64,000 nt of DNA from Microbacterium hatanonis (lineage in GTDB: Bacteria; Actinomycetota; Actinomycetes; Actinomycetales; Microbacteriaceae), in the NCBI RefSeq assembly GCF_008017415.1, contig NZ_VRSV01000002.1, positions 930,001 through 994,000 of the forward strand, in the 5' to 3' direction. The notes beneath the pieces were generated by a model. It ran no database searches. It saw nothing but the letters and a program-made list of their open reading frames with translations, and was not told the DNA's origin. Made by a program: the position numbers and the translations under genes. Positions 25,635-32,734 of the stretch are shown here, piece after piece (positions within the stretch are counted from its first letter, which is position 1; each line of letters starts with the position of its first letter).

Positions 25635-26128
25635 GGGGTGGGCTCCGGGTGGCACTCCAGGCTCAGCCACAGCTCGAAGCAGTTGTTGCGCGACAGCGCG
25701 GTCGCGCCGATCGATGCGCGCCCGATGCTCCCCGCCTCCTCCCCGAAGACCTCGAGGAACAGATCGGTCGCTCCGTTGGAGACCAGGTGGAGGTCTTCGA
25801 ACCCGGGAGGGCACACGACGAAGCAGAGTCCGCGCGAGAGGCTCTTGACGTTGTCGAGCGAGCCGAGCGCGTAACGGATGATGCCGAGGGTGTGCACCGC
25901 GGTCAGCCGGGCGGCGGCGTAGCCCTCTTCGATCGTCACGTCGACGCCCACGACTCCGGGGTTCAGCCGGTCGCCGACACGGTTCTCTGGCGTGAGTCCG
26001 CTCAGCTCGAGGAGGTCGCCGATGCGGTGGAACGGTTTCATGCGGCCGTAGCGGCGTCCGTAAGGCGGATCGGCGTAGTCGGGGATCTCGAGGCCCAGCT
26101 CCCGAACCCTCTGCTCTGGCGTCGCCAT
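25631..26128 (-). CDS. RidA/YjgF family protein with arginine retained
   Basis: A 165-residue RidA-family protein (larger than the usual 130 because of an N-terminal extension and insertions). RidA proteins deaminate reactive enamines/imines. The C-terminal conserved stretch reads IGRASIGATAL, keeping the arginine that binds the substrate carboxylate. GAGAAGAGGATCAGG precedes the ATG. It is divergent from a clear paralogue at 26200, with operator E between, and translationally coupled to the MFS gene. Confidence 0.88.
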   Translation of the reverse strand: MATPEQRVRELGLEIPDYADPPYGRRYGRMKPFHRIGDLLELSGLTPENRVGDRLNPGVVGVDVTIEEGYAAARLTAVHTLGIIRYALGSLDNVKSLSRGLCFVVCPPGFEDLHLVSNGATDLFLEVFGEEAGSIGRASIGATALSRNNCFELWLSLECHPEPTP

Positions 26129-26148
26129 CCTGATCCTCTTCTCTTTCT

Positions 26149-26181
26149 GTATCCGAAACTGCTTAGAATGGATCCATTCTA
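26149..26181. promoter_or_regulatory. Double VanR-like operator, site E (divergent RidA pair)
   Basis: GTATCC at 26149-26154 and GGATCC at 26170-26175, 21 bases apart. The second half sits in a perfect 18-base palindrome (TAGAATGGATCCATTCTA, 26164-26181), the best operator copy in the window. TAGAAT (26164-26169) also serves as a plus-strand -10. Confidence 0.85.
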
Positions 26182-26199
26182 GAGGTCGAAGGAGAAGCC

Positions 26200-26709
26200 A
26201 TGGTGTGGAGCGCGGAACGGCGGGTCGAGGAATTGGGGTTGGTCATCCCCGACTACGCGAACCCTCCCTACGGGGAGCGGTACGCCACGATGAAGGCGTT
26301 CCACCACCTCGGCCGCACGCTGACGATCAGCGGCATCACGCCCGAGGACCGGCAGGGCACCAAGGTGCATCCGGGTCGCGTCGGCGAGAACGTCACGCTG
26401 GAGGAGGGATACGCGGCTGCGCGGTACGCCGCGATCAACGTGCTGGGCCTCATCCGCTTCGCCGTCGGCTCGCTCGACGAGGTGACGGGGTTCATCCGCA
26501 CCCTCACCTTCGTCGTCGTGACCCCCGAGTTCACCGATGTGAACCTCGTCACCAACGGCGCCGCCGATCTGTTCGTCGAGGTCTTCGGCGACAGGATCGG
26601 CCGATCCACCTCGGCCGGCATCGGCGTCTCGAGCCTCTCCGGGGGCAACGTGTTCGAGATGATCGCCGAGGTCGAGACCCGCACCCCCGCGAAGGAGATC
26701 GACGCATGA
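26200..26709 (+). CDS. RidA/YjgF family paralogue with arginine lost
   Basis: A 169-residue paralogue of the gene at 25631. Both begin with a VxELGLxIPDYAxPPYG segment and share LEEGYAAAR and NGAADLFVEVFG-type blocks. At the position of the catalytic arginine (IGRASIG in the other copy) the ungapped alignment gives serine (STSAGIG), so it may act as a partner subunit or bind a different ligand. GAAGGAG precedes the ATG. Its stop overlaps the amidohydrolase start. Confidence 0.87.
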   Translation: MVWSAERRVEELGLVIPDYANPPYGERYATMKAFHHLGRTLTISGITPEDRQGTKVHPGRVGENVTLEEGYAAARYAAINVLGLIRFAVGSLDEVTGFIRTLTFVVVTPEFTDVNLVTNGAADLFVEVFGDRIGRSTSAGIGVSSLSGGNVFEMIAEVETRTPAKEIDA

Positions 26710-27617
26710 GGATCGACACCCACCTGCACATCTACGCCGACCCGGCCCGCGGGCTGTACGAGATCGAGAACTTCCCGATCATCGAGTACGGCGAGAAGGC
26801 CGACATCCCCCTCGCGGGCGTCGGCGGGTCGGTCGACGACGCGCTCGCCGCCCTCGACGCGGCGGGGTTCGACTACGCCACCGTGCTCGGCAGCTACGAG
26901 GTGCCGGGCTATCCCGATCTGCCCGACGGCCTCATGCACTGGCCCGCGGAGCCCCACTACGGCCAGTATCGCGAGGACCTCGCCGCCTACAACCGGTGGG
27001 TGTGCGAGATGGCGGCCCCGCACGACAAGCTCATCCCGTTCGTCAGCGCGAACCCTGCCGTGATGACCTCCGCGGAATCGCGGGATCACCTCGCCGAGGC
27101 CTTCGGCGACTGGGGTGCGCGAGGCCTCAAGCTCCACCCGATCGGCATCAGGGCCTACCCCGACGACCCGGGCTTCGACGGGGTCTACGACGCCTGCATC
27201 GACGCCGACGTGCCGATCGTGTTCCACAGCGGACCCGACACGCGCGGCCGCGGATTCTCGGAGCCGGGCGTCTTCGCCGCGCTCGCCGCATCCCGACCCG
27301 AGCTGAAGCTCGTGCTCGCGCATCTCGGCGGCGGCTCGTGGCGCGCTACCGCGGCGGTCGCCGCGGCCCACCCGCAGGTGATGTTCGACCTGTCGGAGAT
27401 CGTGATCTGGATCGGTGCGTCCGCGGGGCCGTCGGCGGACGACGTCGCCGGGCTCGTGCATTCGATCGGGGTCGACCGCGTCGTGATGGGGTCGGATTTC
27501 CCCTGGTACACCCCGGGCGTCACCGCCGAGATCGTCGAGAGCCTGCCCGGCTTCTCACGCGCCGAGCGCGACGCGATCCTCGGCGAGAACGCCGCGCGCC
27601 TTCTCAAGCTCGGCTGA
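26706..27617 (+). CDS. Amidohydrolase_2-type metal hydrolase/decarboxylase, intact
   Basis: A 303-residue TIM-barrel protein with a complete metal set: HLH in MRIDTHLHIY, histidine in LKLHPIG, histidines in IVFHSGP and LAHLGGG, and aspartate in MGSDFPWY. The family includes hydrolases and non-oxidative decarboxylases. It overlaps the RidA paralogue by four bases and is controlled by operator E. It ends before a 77-base palindromic repeat and faces the monooxygenase gene. It is the active counterpart of the degenerate protein at 22193. Confidence 0.88.
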   Translation: MRIDTHLHIYADPARGLYEIENFPIIEYGEKADIPLAGVGGSVDDALAALDAAGFDYATVLGSYEVPGYPDLPDGLMHWPAEPHYGQYREDLAAYNRWVCEMAAPHDKLIPFVSANPAVMTSAESRDHLAEAFGDWGARGLKLHPIGIRAYPDDPGFDGVYDACIDADVPIVFHSGPDTRGRGFSEPGVFAALAASRPELKLVLAHLGGGSWRATAAVAAAHPQVMFDLSEIVIWIGASAGPSADDVAGLVHSIGVDRVVMGSDFPWYTPGVTAEIVESLPGFSRAERDAILGENAARLLKLG

Positions 27618-27630
27618 CCCGGCGACCGAA

Positions 27631-27707
27631 GACCGCGAGACGTCATCCCCGGCACGAGACTGCAGCCATAGCGCGCAGTCTCGTAGCCCGGATGATGTCT
27701 CGCGGTC
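27631..27707. repeat. 77-base palindromic intergenic repeat, copy 1
   Basis: Outer arms of 17 bases (27631-27647 and 27691-27707, one mismatch) enclose inner arms ACGAGACTGC (27654-27663) and GCAGTCTCGT (27675-27684). It lies between two convergent genes. A second copy with the same length and internal spacing is at 44874-44950. It probably acts as a two-way terminator or is a small interspersed element. Confidence 0.8.
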
Positions 27708-27722
27708 TTGCGCGTCGCGGGA

Positions 27723-28802
27723 TCAGCCCGCGGTGCGCAGGCCGCGGGAGTGGAGGAGGGGCAGGATGCTGTCCGCGAAGCGCGCCATGCCGTCCTCCCA
27801 CAGCGGCCACCCGAGCAGGCAGCCGTCGATGCCGACGTCGGAGAGCCACTCGAGCCCGTCGGCGACCTGCGAGGGGGTTCCGATCAGCGGCACGCCGCCG
27901 TCGCCGGCGACCCAGCTGAAGCGGCGGGCTGCGGTGGAGTTGTCGCCCGCGACCTCCGCCTCGACGCCCATGATCCGCAGGGCGTTGATCGCGGCGTCGT
28001 GCATGCCGTTCTCCTGCGCGTAGTAGTGCAGGAAGTCGCGGGCGGCCTGTTCGGTCTCGCCGTCGACCACGTACCCGAAGGTCCACACCTCGATGTCGCG
28101 CCCGTACTTCTCGAACGCCTGGCGCTTGACGTTCGCCACGTGCGCGGTCGCCTGCTCGCGGTCGTCGCTGAGCTTGACGAAGAGTTTGTCGGCGTGCTGC
28201 AGGGCGAACTCGAGCCCGCGGCCCGACATCGCGGCATTCATGATCTGCGGACGCGCGCCGAGGGGCTTCGGCGCCGAATACGCGCCCGACAGGTGGAAGA
28301 ACTCTCCGTCGTGGTCGAACTCGCCGGTCTCGCTCCAGAGGCGCTCGACGATCCCGATCCACTCGTCGGCGAGGTCGTAGCGGTGGTCATGGGCCAGGAG
28401 GTCGGCGCCGAACATCTCCATCTCGGGCCTGTACCACCCGGCGAGCACGTTGATGCCGGCCCGGCCGCCGGTCACGTGGTCGATCGTGGCCATCTGCTTC
28501 GCCGCCATCACGGGGTGCACGACGGGCATCGACACGGTCGCGAAGATGCGCGCGCTCTCGGTGACCGCCCCGACGGCGGCGGCCCACGTGAGCGTGTCGT
28601 ACGCGTCGGAGTGCGGGTTGTGCTCGCCGCCGTAGCCCTTCCAGCGCGAGATCGGCACGATGGCCTCGAAGTCCATCGCCTCCGCGCGGTGGGCGAGGTC
28701 CTTCACACGCGACCAGTCCGTCGTGAGCGCGCCGGGGATCGTGGTGAAGGTGATGCCGGGGGCGAGGTTCGTACCGAAGGTGCCCAGTTGCAGACGGTTC
28801 AT
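27723..28802 (-). CDS. LLM-class flavin monooxygenase, RutA-like
   Basis: A 359-residue TIM-barrel FMN monooxygenase of the luciferase-like class. Segments such as ATIDHVTGGRAGINVLAGW, RPEMEMFG and HDHRYDLADEW closely resemble the pyrimidine monooxygenase RutA and the alkanesulfonate/DszA group. RutA opens the uracil ring using a flavin peroxide. An ATG at 28802 or a GTG at 28805 could be the start; I chose the ATG. It lies six bases after the cupin gene and shares operator F. It needs a flavin reductase that is not in the window. The substrate may be a nitrogen heterocycle or amide. Confidence 0.87.
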   Translation of the reverse strand: MNRLQLGTFGTNLAPGITFTTIPGALTTDWSRVKDLAHRAEAMDFEAIVPISRWKGYGGEHNPHSDAYDTLTWAAAVGAVTESARIFATVSMPVVHPVMAAKQMATIDHVTGGRAGINVLAGWYRPEMEMFGADLLAHDHRYDLADEWIGIVERLWSETGEFDHDGEFFHLSGAYSAPKPLGARPQIMNAAMSGRGLEFALQHADKLFVKLSDDREQATAHVANVKRQAFEKYGRDIEVWTFGYVVDGETEQAARDFLHYYAQENGMHDAAINALRIMGVEAEVAGDNSTAARRFSWVAGDGGVPLIGTPSQVADGLEWLSDVGIDGCLLGWPLWEDGMARFADSILPLLHSRGLRTAG

Positions 28803-28808
28803 CACGGC

Positions 28809-29168
28809 CTACTTGTAGACGACGTAGAACTTGCGCACCGGTTCGACGACCGACCATTCGCCGGTCCAGCCGATCGGGAAGAACGCCGCGCTCCCGGCTG
28901 TCAGCTCGACGGGTTCTCCGCCGTCCTCGTGCACGATCATGCGGCCGCTGAGGATGTGGACGATCTCGCCGCGGGTCAGGAACTCCCACCGCGACCGCCC
29001 GGGGTCGCTCTCCCAGATCCCCGACACGATGGTGCGGTCGTCGTTGACGAACTCGACCTTGCCGCGCACGGTGATCTCGCCCGAGAGCGGCTGAGCGCTG
29101 GGCGGTGCGAGGGGCTTGGCCTCGAGGGCTCCGGCATCGACCTCGGCGGGTCGGATCACATGGGTCAT
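28809..29168 (-). CDS. Cupin (DUF861/EutQ-like) protein
   Basis: A 119-residue single-domain cupin. The first cupin motif region is near RGEIVHILSGRMIVHEDGG and the second near AAFFPIGWTGEWSVVE; the histidine set is reduced, as in the DUF861 group, so metal binding is uncertain. There is no separate ribosome site: the AGGA inside the operator half-site GGATCC lies seven bases before the ATG, so repressor site and ribosome site overlap. It is first in the unit with the RutA-like monooxygenase and may process or sense an unstable product. Confidence 0.83.
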   Translation of the reverse strand: MTHVIRPAEVDAGALEAKPLAPPSAQPLSGEITVRGKVEFVNDDRTIVSGIWESDPGRSRWEFLTRGEIVHILSGRMIVHEDGGEPVELTAGSAAFFPIGWTGEWSVVEPVRKFYVVYK

Positions 29169-29172
29169 AATT

Positions 29173-29199
29173 GGATCCTAAATAAGTCTGAATGGATCC
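29173..29199. promoter_or_regulatory. Double VanR-like operator, site F (cupin / pseudo-phosphotriesterase)
   Basis: GGATCC at 29173-29178 and 29194-29199, 21 bases apart, filling the 48-base gap between divergent genes. The first half reads ATTGGATCCTAA. On the minus strand it overlaps the cupin gene's ribosome site. Confidence 0.82.
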
Positions 29200-29216
29200 G
29201 CAATCGAGGAGCGCTC

Positions 29217-30245
29217 ATGATCGAGACGGTGACGGGTCGGATGGATGCTGCGCTCCTGGGCGCGACCGGGATGCACGACCACCTGCTCAGCGATGCCTCG
29301 CGGCTGCGCCGGGACGGGGCTGCGCCCGGACCGACAGGGGATGTCGTGTCGATCGACACCCTGGGCTACCTCCGATGGAACACGCTCGCCCTCGCCGACA
29401 ACCTCGTCCTCGACGATCCCGCCCTCGCCGCTCGCGAGCTGGGTCGGGCGGCCGTCGCCGGACAGCGCGCGGTCGTCGAGTGCTCGTCGTGGGGGCTCGG
29501 CCCTCGCCACGCCGGCCTTCCGGAGATCTCCGTCGCCTCGGGGATGACGATCGTCAGCTCGTACGGGGCGTACGTGCCGCGCATCGTGCCCGGGTGGATC
29601 GCGCAGATGCCGGAGGCCGAGCTCGAGCAGCACTTCGTCGACGCGCTCACCGTCGGCATCCCCGGAGCCGGCTTCCGCGCGGGGATGCTCGGCATCATGG
29701 GCACCACCGGCGACCTGGAGCGTCGCGAGCGCGAGCAGCTCCGCGCCGCGTCGCGCGCGGCGGTGCGGACCGGGGCGAGCGTGTCGGTGCGGCTGGATCC
29801 GGAGGCCTTCCGGGGTCCGGAGGTGCTGCGTCTGATGGGCGCGGAGGGACTCGCCGCCGAGCGCGTCGTCTTCGCCAACGTCGACGAGTACCTGGATGCG
29901 GCGTACTGGACCGACCTGTCGGATGCCGGCGCGGTGCTGGAGATGTGCTTCGGCACCGAGGCCGTGCACGTCGGCCGGGTCGACAATCCGTCGGATCGCG
30001 AGCGCCTGGCCTTCTTCCCCGGGTTCCTCGCCGCGCATCCGGAGGCGCGTGTCGTGCTCGGCGAGTCGGTCTGGACGAAGGCGCAGCTGGGGGCCTACGG
30101 CGGATTCGGCTACGCCTACCTGATGGACCGCATCGTGCCGGAGCTGCGCCGGCGGGGCGTTGCGGAGGATCGCCTGTACGCGATGCTGGTCTCCGAGCCG
30201 CGCCGCCTGCTCGATCTGTCGGAGGGGTCTCCGGCGTGGTCGTGA
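29217..30245 (+). CDS. Phosphotriesterase-family homologue with most metal ligands replaced
   Basis: A 342-residue paralogue of the protein at 21107 (shared MIETVxGR start, VxVRLD, ESVWTKAQL, GGFGYAYLMDRI). Here H20 and H22 (MHDH) survive, but the bridging glutamate segment is LGIMG, the YTHQ histidine is SVRLD, the GHLDE histidine is ANVDE and the final aspartate is GESVW. A dimetal centre is not possible; a single weak site might remain. GAGGAG lies ahead of the ATG. It is the sole plus-strand gene under operator F. Confidence 0.85.
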   Translation: MIETVTGRMDAALLGATGMHDHLLSDASRLRRDGAAPGPTGDVVSIDTLGYLRWNTLALADNLVLDDPALAARELGRAAVAGQRAVVECSSWGLGPRHAGLPEISVASGMTIVSSYGAYVPRIVPGWIAQMPEAELEQHFVDALTVGIPGAGFRAGMLGIMGTTGDLERREREQLRAASRAAVRTGASVSVRLDPEAFRGPEVLRLMGAEGLAAERVVFANVDEYLDAAYWTDLSDAGAVLEMCFGTEAVHVGRVDNPSDRERLAFFPGFLAAHPEARVVLGESVWTKAQLGAYGGFGYAYLMDRIVPELRRRGVAEDRLYAMLVSEPRRLLDLSEGSPAWS

Positions 30246-30267
30246 TCGCCCGCGAGGCGCAGCATCC

Positions 30268-30312
30268 GATCGGGTCGTCCCCGCGAGATGATGCGCGTCG
30301 CTCGACCCGGTC
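30268..30312. terminator. Hairpin at convergent gene ends
   Basis: GATCGGGTCG (30268-30277) pairs with CGACCCGGTC (30303-30312) with one wobble pair. It lies between the convergent phosphotriesterase-like and symporter genes and overlaps the symporter stop. Confidence 0.4.
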
Positions 30313-31822
30313 ACGCGATCGCGGGGACCGCCGCCTCCGACGACTCGCGCTCGGCGTCGAGATCGGCGCGGATGCGCGCCTCGGACGCCACCTCGGAATC
30401 GCGACGCCCCGCGAGCGCGGCGACCAGCGCGAACGTTCCGAACCCGACCGCTGCCGCGACCAGCGTCGCCCAGCCGTCGAACTCCGGTCCGACCAGGGTG
30501 TTCGGTACGTAGAGGATGTCGTTCGGCACGCCGTACAGCGTGGGCGTCAGCGCGAGGAAGACGATGCGCACCACGAAACCGACGGCCATCGCGCTCAGCG
30601 CGGCGACCGATCCGGGGCGCTTCCAGAAGACACCGAAGAGGAAGGGCGCGGCGAGGCAGGCGAGCATCAGGTCGAACGCGAGCGTCAGCAGGATTCCCGT
30701 CTGGCTGACCTGGATGGCCAGGAACGCGCCGCCGATCACGAAGGGGATCATGGCCACCCGGGTCCAGCGCAGGAGGGGGTCGGGGCCCGCGCCGGTGTGG
30801 CGGCGCACCGTGAAGATGTTGCGCACCGCGATCGCGGAGGTCGCGAGCATCGCGCCGGATGCGGTCGAGAACGACGCAGCCACGATTCCGGAGAGCACGA
30901 GGATCGCCACGAGCGGCGGGGCGAAGTCGCCCAGGAGGGTGAACAGCACCGGGCCGTCCTCGACCGAGATGCCGAGGGTCGCCGACACGCTCAGCGCGAC
31001 GATCGCGAAGACGGTGCCGATGGCCGCGGTGAGACCGGCCGCGATGAAGCACGATCGCTGCGCGACGGAGGGGCTCTTGGCGCCGAAGATGCGCTGCATG
31101 AAGTCGATCGCGACGATGTCGCCGATCGCGAGCGAGACCAGGGTCGCCCAGTTGATCGGTGCTCCGGCGGCGGGGTCGGTCAGCTGCTCGAGGTCGAACG
31201 GGCCCATGCCCTCGGGGATGACGATGCCGTACGACATCGCCACCCAGGCGAGGAGCACGACCGCTGCGACCACCGTGATCGCGGTCTGTATCGCGGCGGT
31301 GTAGGCATCGGAGAAGAGGCCCCCCGCGATCGTGTAGGCCAAGACCAGCACCACGGCGAGGATGACGCCCCACGCGTAGGGGATGTTGGCGAAGTGCTCG
31401 AGCAGGAAGCCGCAGGCGACGAGGTTGCCGGCGAGCAGGATCGTGAACGACACGACCATGAGCGCCGAGGCCGCCAGTTCCGTGGGTCGGTTGTAGCGCA
31501 GCCGGAAGAAGTCGCCGAGGGTGAACAGCTTCATCGCGTTCATCCGCTTCGCGAGGAAGAGGCCGGTCAGCAGCAGGCAGAGGGCGAGTCCGATCGCGAG
31601 CGACGCCCCCGACCAGAATCCGAACTGCGAGGTCAGGTCGGTGTTGCCGACCGTGGCGTTCGCGTCGACGGCGGCGGCGGTGAGCGAGACGGCGACGAGG
31701 GGCACGCCGAGACGTCGTCCGGCGACGAGGTAGTTGGCGCTGTCGCCGTCGACCTTGCGGGCGACGACGATGCCGACGACGAGGATGACGACGACGCTGA
31801 GCGCGACTCCGAAGATGATCAT
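30311..31822 (-). CDS. Sodium:solute symporter family transporter
   Basis: A 503-residue membrane protein with about thirteen hydrophobic segments. The sodium:solute symporter character shows in the N-terminal helix pattern, NYLVAGRRLGVPLVAVSLTA and SGIVAASFSTASGAMLATSA. The C-terminal tail is polar and cytoplasmic. GGGAG precedes the ATG. It is transcribed in the same direction as the TetR gene behind it and opposite to the deiminase/carboxylase operon. A sequence element shared with that operon's promoter region suggests co-regulation, so guanidine, urea or a related compound is a reasonable cargo. Confidence 0.9.
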   Translation of the reverse strand: MIIFGVALSVVVILVVGIVVARKVDGDSANYLVAGRRLGVPLVAVSLTAAAVDANATVGNTDLTSQFGFWSGASLAIGLALCLLLTGLFLAKRMNAMKLFTLGDFFRLRYNRPTELAASALMVVSFTILLAGNLVACGFLLEHFANIPYAWGVILAVVLVLAYTIAGGLFSDAYTAAIQTAITVVAAVVLLAWVAMSYGIVIPEGMGPFDLEQLTDPAAGAPINWATLVSLAIGDIVAIDFMQRIFGAKSPSVAQRSCFIAAGLTAAIGTVFAIVALSVSATLGISVEDGPVLFTLLGDFAPPLVAILVLSGIVAASFSTASGAMLATSAIAVRNIFTVRRHTGAGPDPLLRWTRVAMIPFVIGGAFLAIQVSQTGILLTLAFDLMLACLAAPFLFGVFWKRPGSVAALSAMAVGFVVRIVFLALTPTLYGVPNDILYVPNTLVGPEFDGWATLVAAAVGFGTFALVAALAGRRDSEVASEARIRADLDAERESSEAAVPAIA

Positions 31823-31857
31823 GGGCACTCCCGGGCGGGGAAAGACGGTCGGATGGG

Positions 31858-31879
31858 CTTTCTGTTGCTTGACAGAAAG
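31858..31879. promoter_or_regulatory. Candidate TetR site upstream of the symporter
   Basis: CTTTCTGT-N6-ACAGAAAG is a perfect inverted repeat 36 bases upstream of the symporter start. Its first 18 bases match the element at 32708-32725 (opposite strand) at 14 of 18 positions. Confidence 0.6.
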
Positions 31880-31990
31880 AATCTCCATCCGCAGGACCGT
31901 CAGCGATGTCGGCTGTGTAACAGTCCTGTGAAATCCGCCCGGGCGGGCGCGGAGCGACGGAGCGCCCGTTCGCCGATCGACGACCGCCGG

Positions 31991-32650
31991 TCAGGCGATG
32001 CGGTCGAGAACGCCGATGCCGAGATCCTCGGCGCGGGAGATGACCGCGGGATCCAGGTCGAGCACCCGCAGGGCGGCGGACGCGATCGCCTCCGCCGTGC
32101 GCTCGGTGATCTCGACGCCCCGCTTGCGCTGCAGGATCACGCTCTCGACCAAGCCGAGCACGAGGCTCGTGCTGATGTCGACACGGTCGGCGGCGAGGCC
32201 GCTGGCGGCGACCAGCGTCCTGTAGGTCGTCTCGAGCTCGCTGCGCCGCTCGCGGAAGGGGCGGAAGGCGTCCTCCGACACCTCCGGCAGCAGGTAGAGG
32301 GCGCCGACGTTGTGGGGTCCGGCCGAGAGCAGGCGCACGTCGGCGACGCACAGCGCCCACAGGCGCGCCGCGGGCTCGTCGTCCTCGGCGAGAAGCCGGG
32401 CGGCGACCTCGAGCGACGGCTGAACGGTTTCGAGCAGGAGGGCGAGGAGGATGTCGTGCTTGCGCTCGAAGTGGTGGTACATCGAGGCCTGGCGGATGCC
32501 GGCGGCCTCCGCGATCGCGTGCGTGCTCGACGACGTGTACCCGCGGGTGCAGAACAGAGCCGCCGCCGCGGTGAGGACGTCGGCCCGGGTGCCCTGCCCG
32601 GTGGGGGACGGACCCGCCGCGCGGGGTCGTCCGGTTCGTGCCGGCGCCAT
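31991..32650 (-). CDS. TetR-family transcriptional regulator
   Basis: A 219-residue repressor with an N-terminal helix-turn-helix (about residues 20-70; AIAEAAGIRQASMYHHFERK) and a C-terminal ligand domain. I chose the ATG at 32650 because GGTGGGAG precedes it. It lies between the symporter and the divergent deiminase/carboxylase operon, and each flank carries a related operator-like element, so it probably controls both. The effector may be guanidine, urea or a pathway intermediate. Confidence 0.9.
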   Translation of the reverse strand: MAPARTGRPRAAGPSPTGQGTRADVLTAAAALFCTRGYTSSSTHAIAEAAGIRQASMYHHFERKHDILLALLLETVQPSLEVAARLLAEDDEPAARLWALCVADVRLLSAGPHNVGALYLLPEVSEDAFRPFRERRSELETTYRTLVAASGLAADRVDISTSLVLGLVESVILQRKRGVEITERTAEAIASAALRVLDLDPAVISRAEDLGIGVLDRIA

Positions 32651-32707
32651 GCTCCCACCGTAACGGTGCTGTCGTAACACGGGCGAAACGCCGACGTGGT
32701 GTCATAA

Positions 32708-32725
32708 CTGTCAATCGATAGAAAG
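32708..32725. promoter_or_regulatory. Candidate TetR site upstream of the deiminase operon
   Basis: CTGTCAATCGATAGAAAG is a near-palindrome around ATCGAT and overlaps the ribosome site of the gene at 32735. Read on the other strand it resembles the element near the symporter. A second direct repeat, TGTC(G/A)TAAC, occurs at 32670-32678 and 32700-32708. Confidence 0.6.
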
Positions 32726-32734
32726 GATCCGGGA

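Noticed and set aside
27631..27707. tRNA-like or CRISPR-like structure in the palindromic repeat
   Set aside because: No acceptor/anticodon arrangement, and only two distant copies without spacers.
11118..29199. GGATCC sites as cloning or assembly artefacts (BamHI)
   Set aside because: The sites are paired at a constant spacing, lie in regulatory gaps and have conserved flanks beyond the six bases.
30246..30310. Insertion sequence or transposon ends near module borders
   Set aside because: No transposase genes, target-site duplications or long inverted repeats were seen at any border of the modules.
29178..32714. Very long open frames on both strands (about 1,160-1,180 codons) across the phosphotriesterase-like, symporter and TetR genes
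   Set aside because: They are rich in Arg, Gly, Asp and His without family motifs, run antisense or out of frame to clear genes and cross operators; this is typical of very GC-rich DNA.
32726..32731. Single GGATCC before the deiminase operon
   Set aside because: It has no partner 21 bases away and lies in the ribosome site AAAGGA; not counted as a regulon operator.
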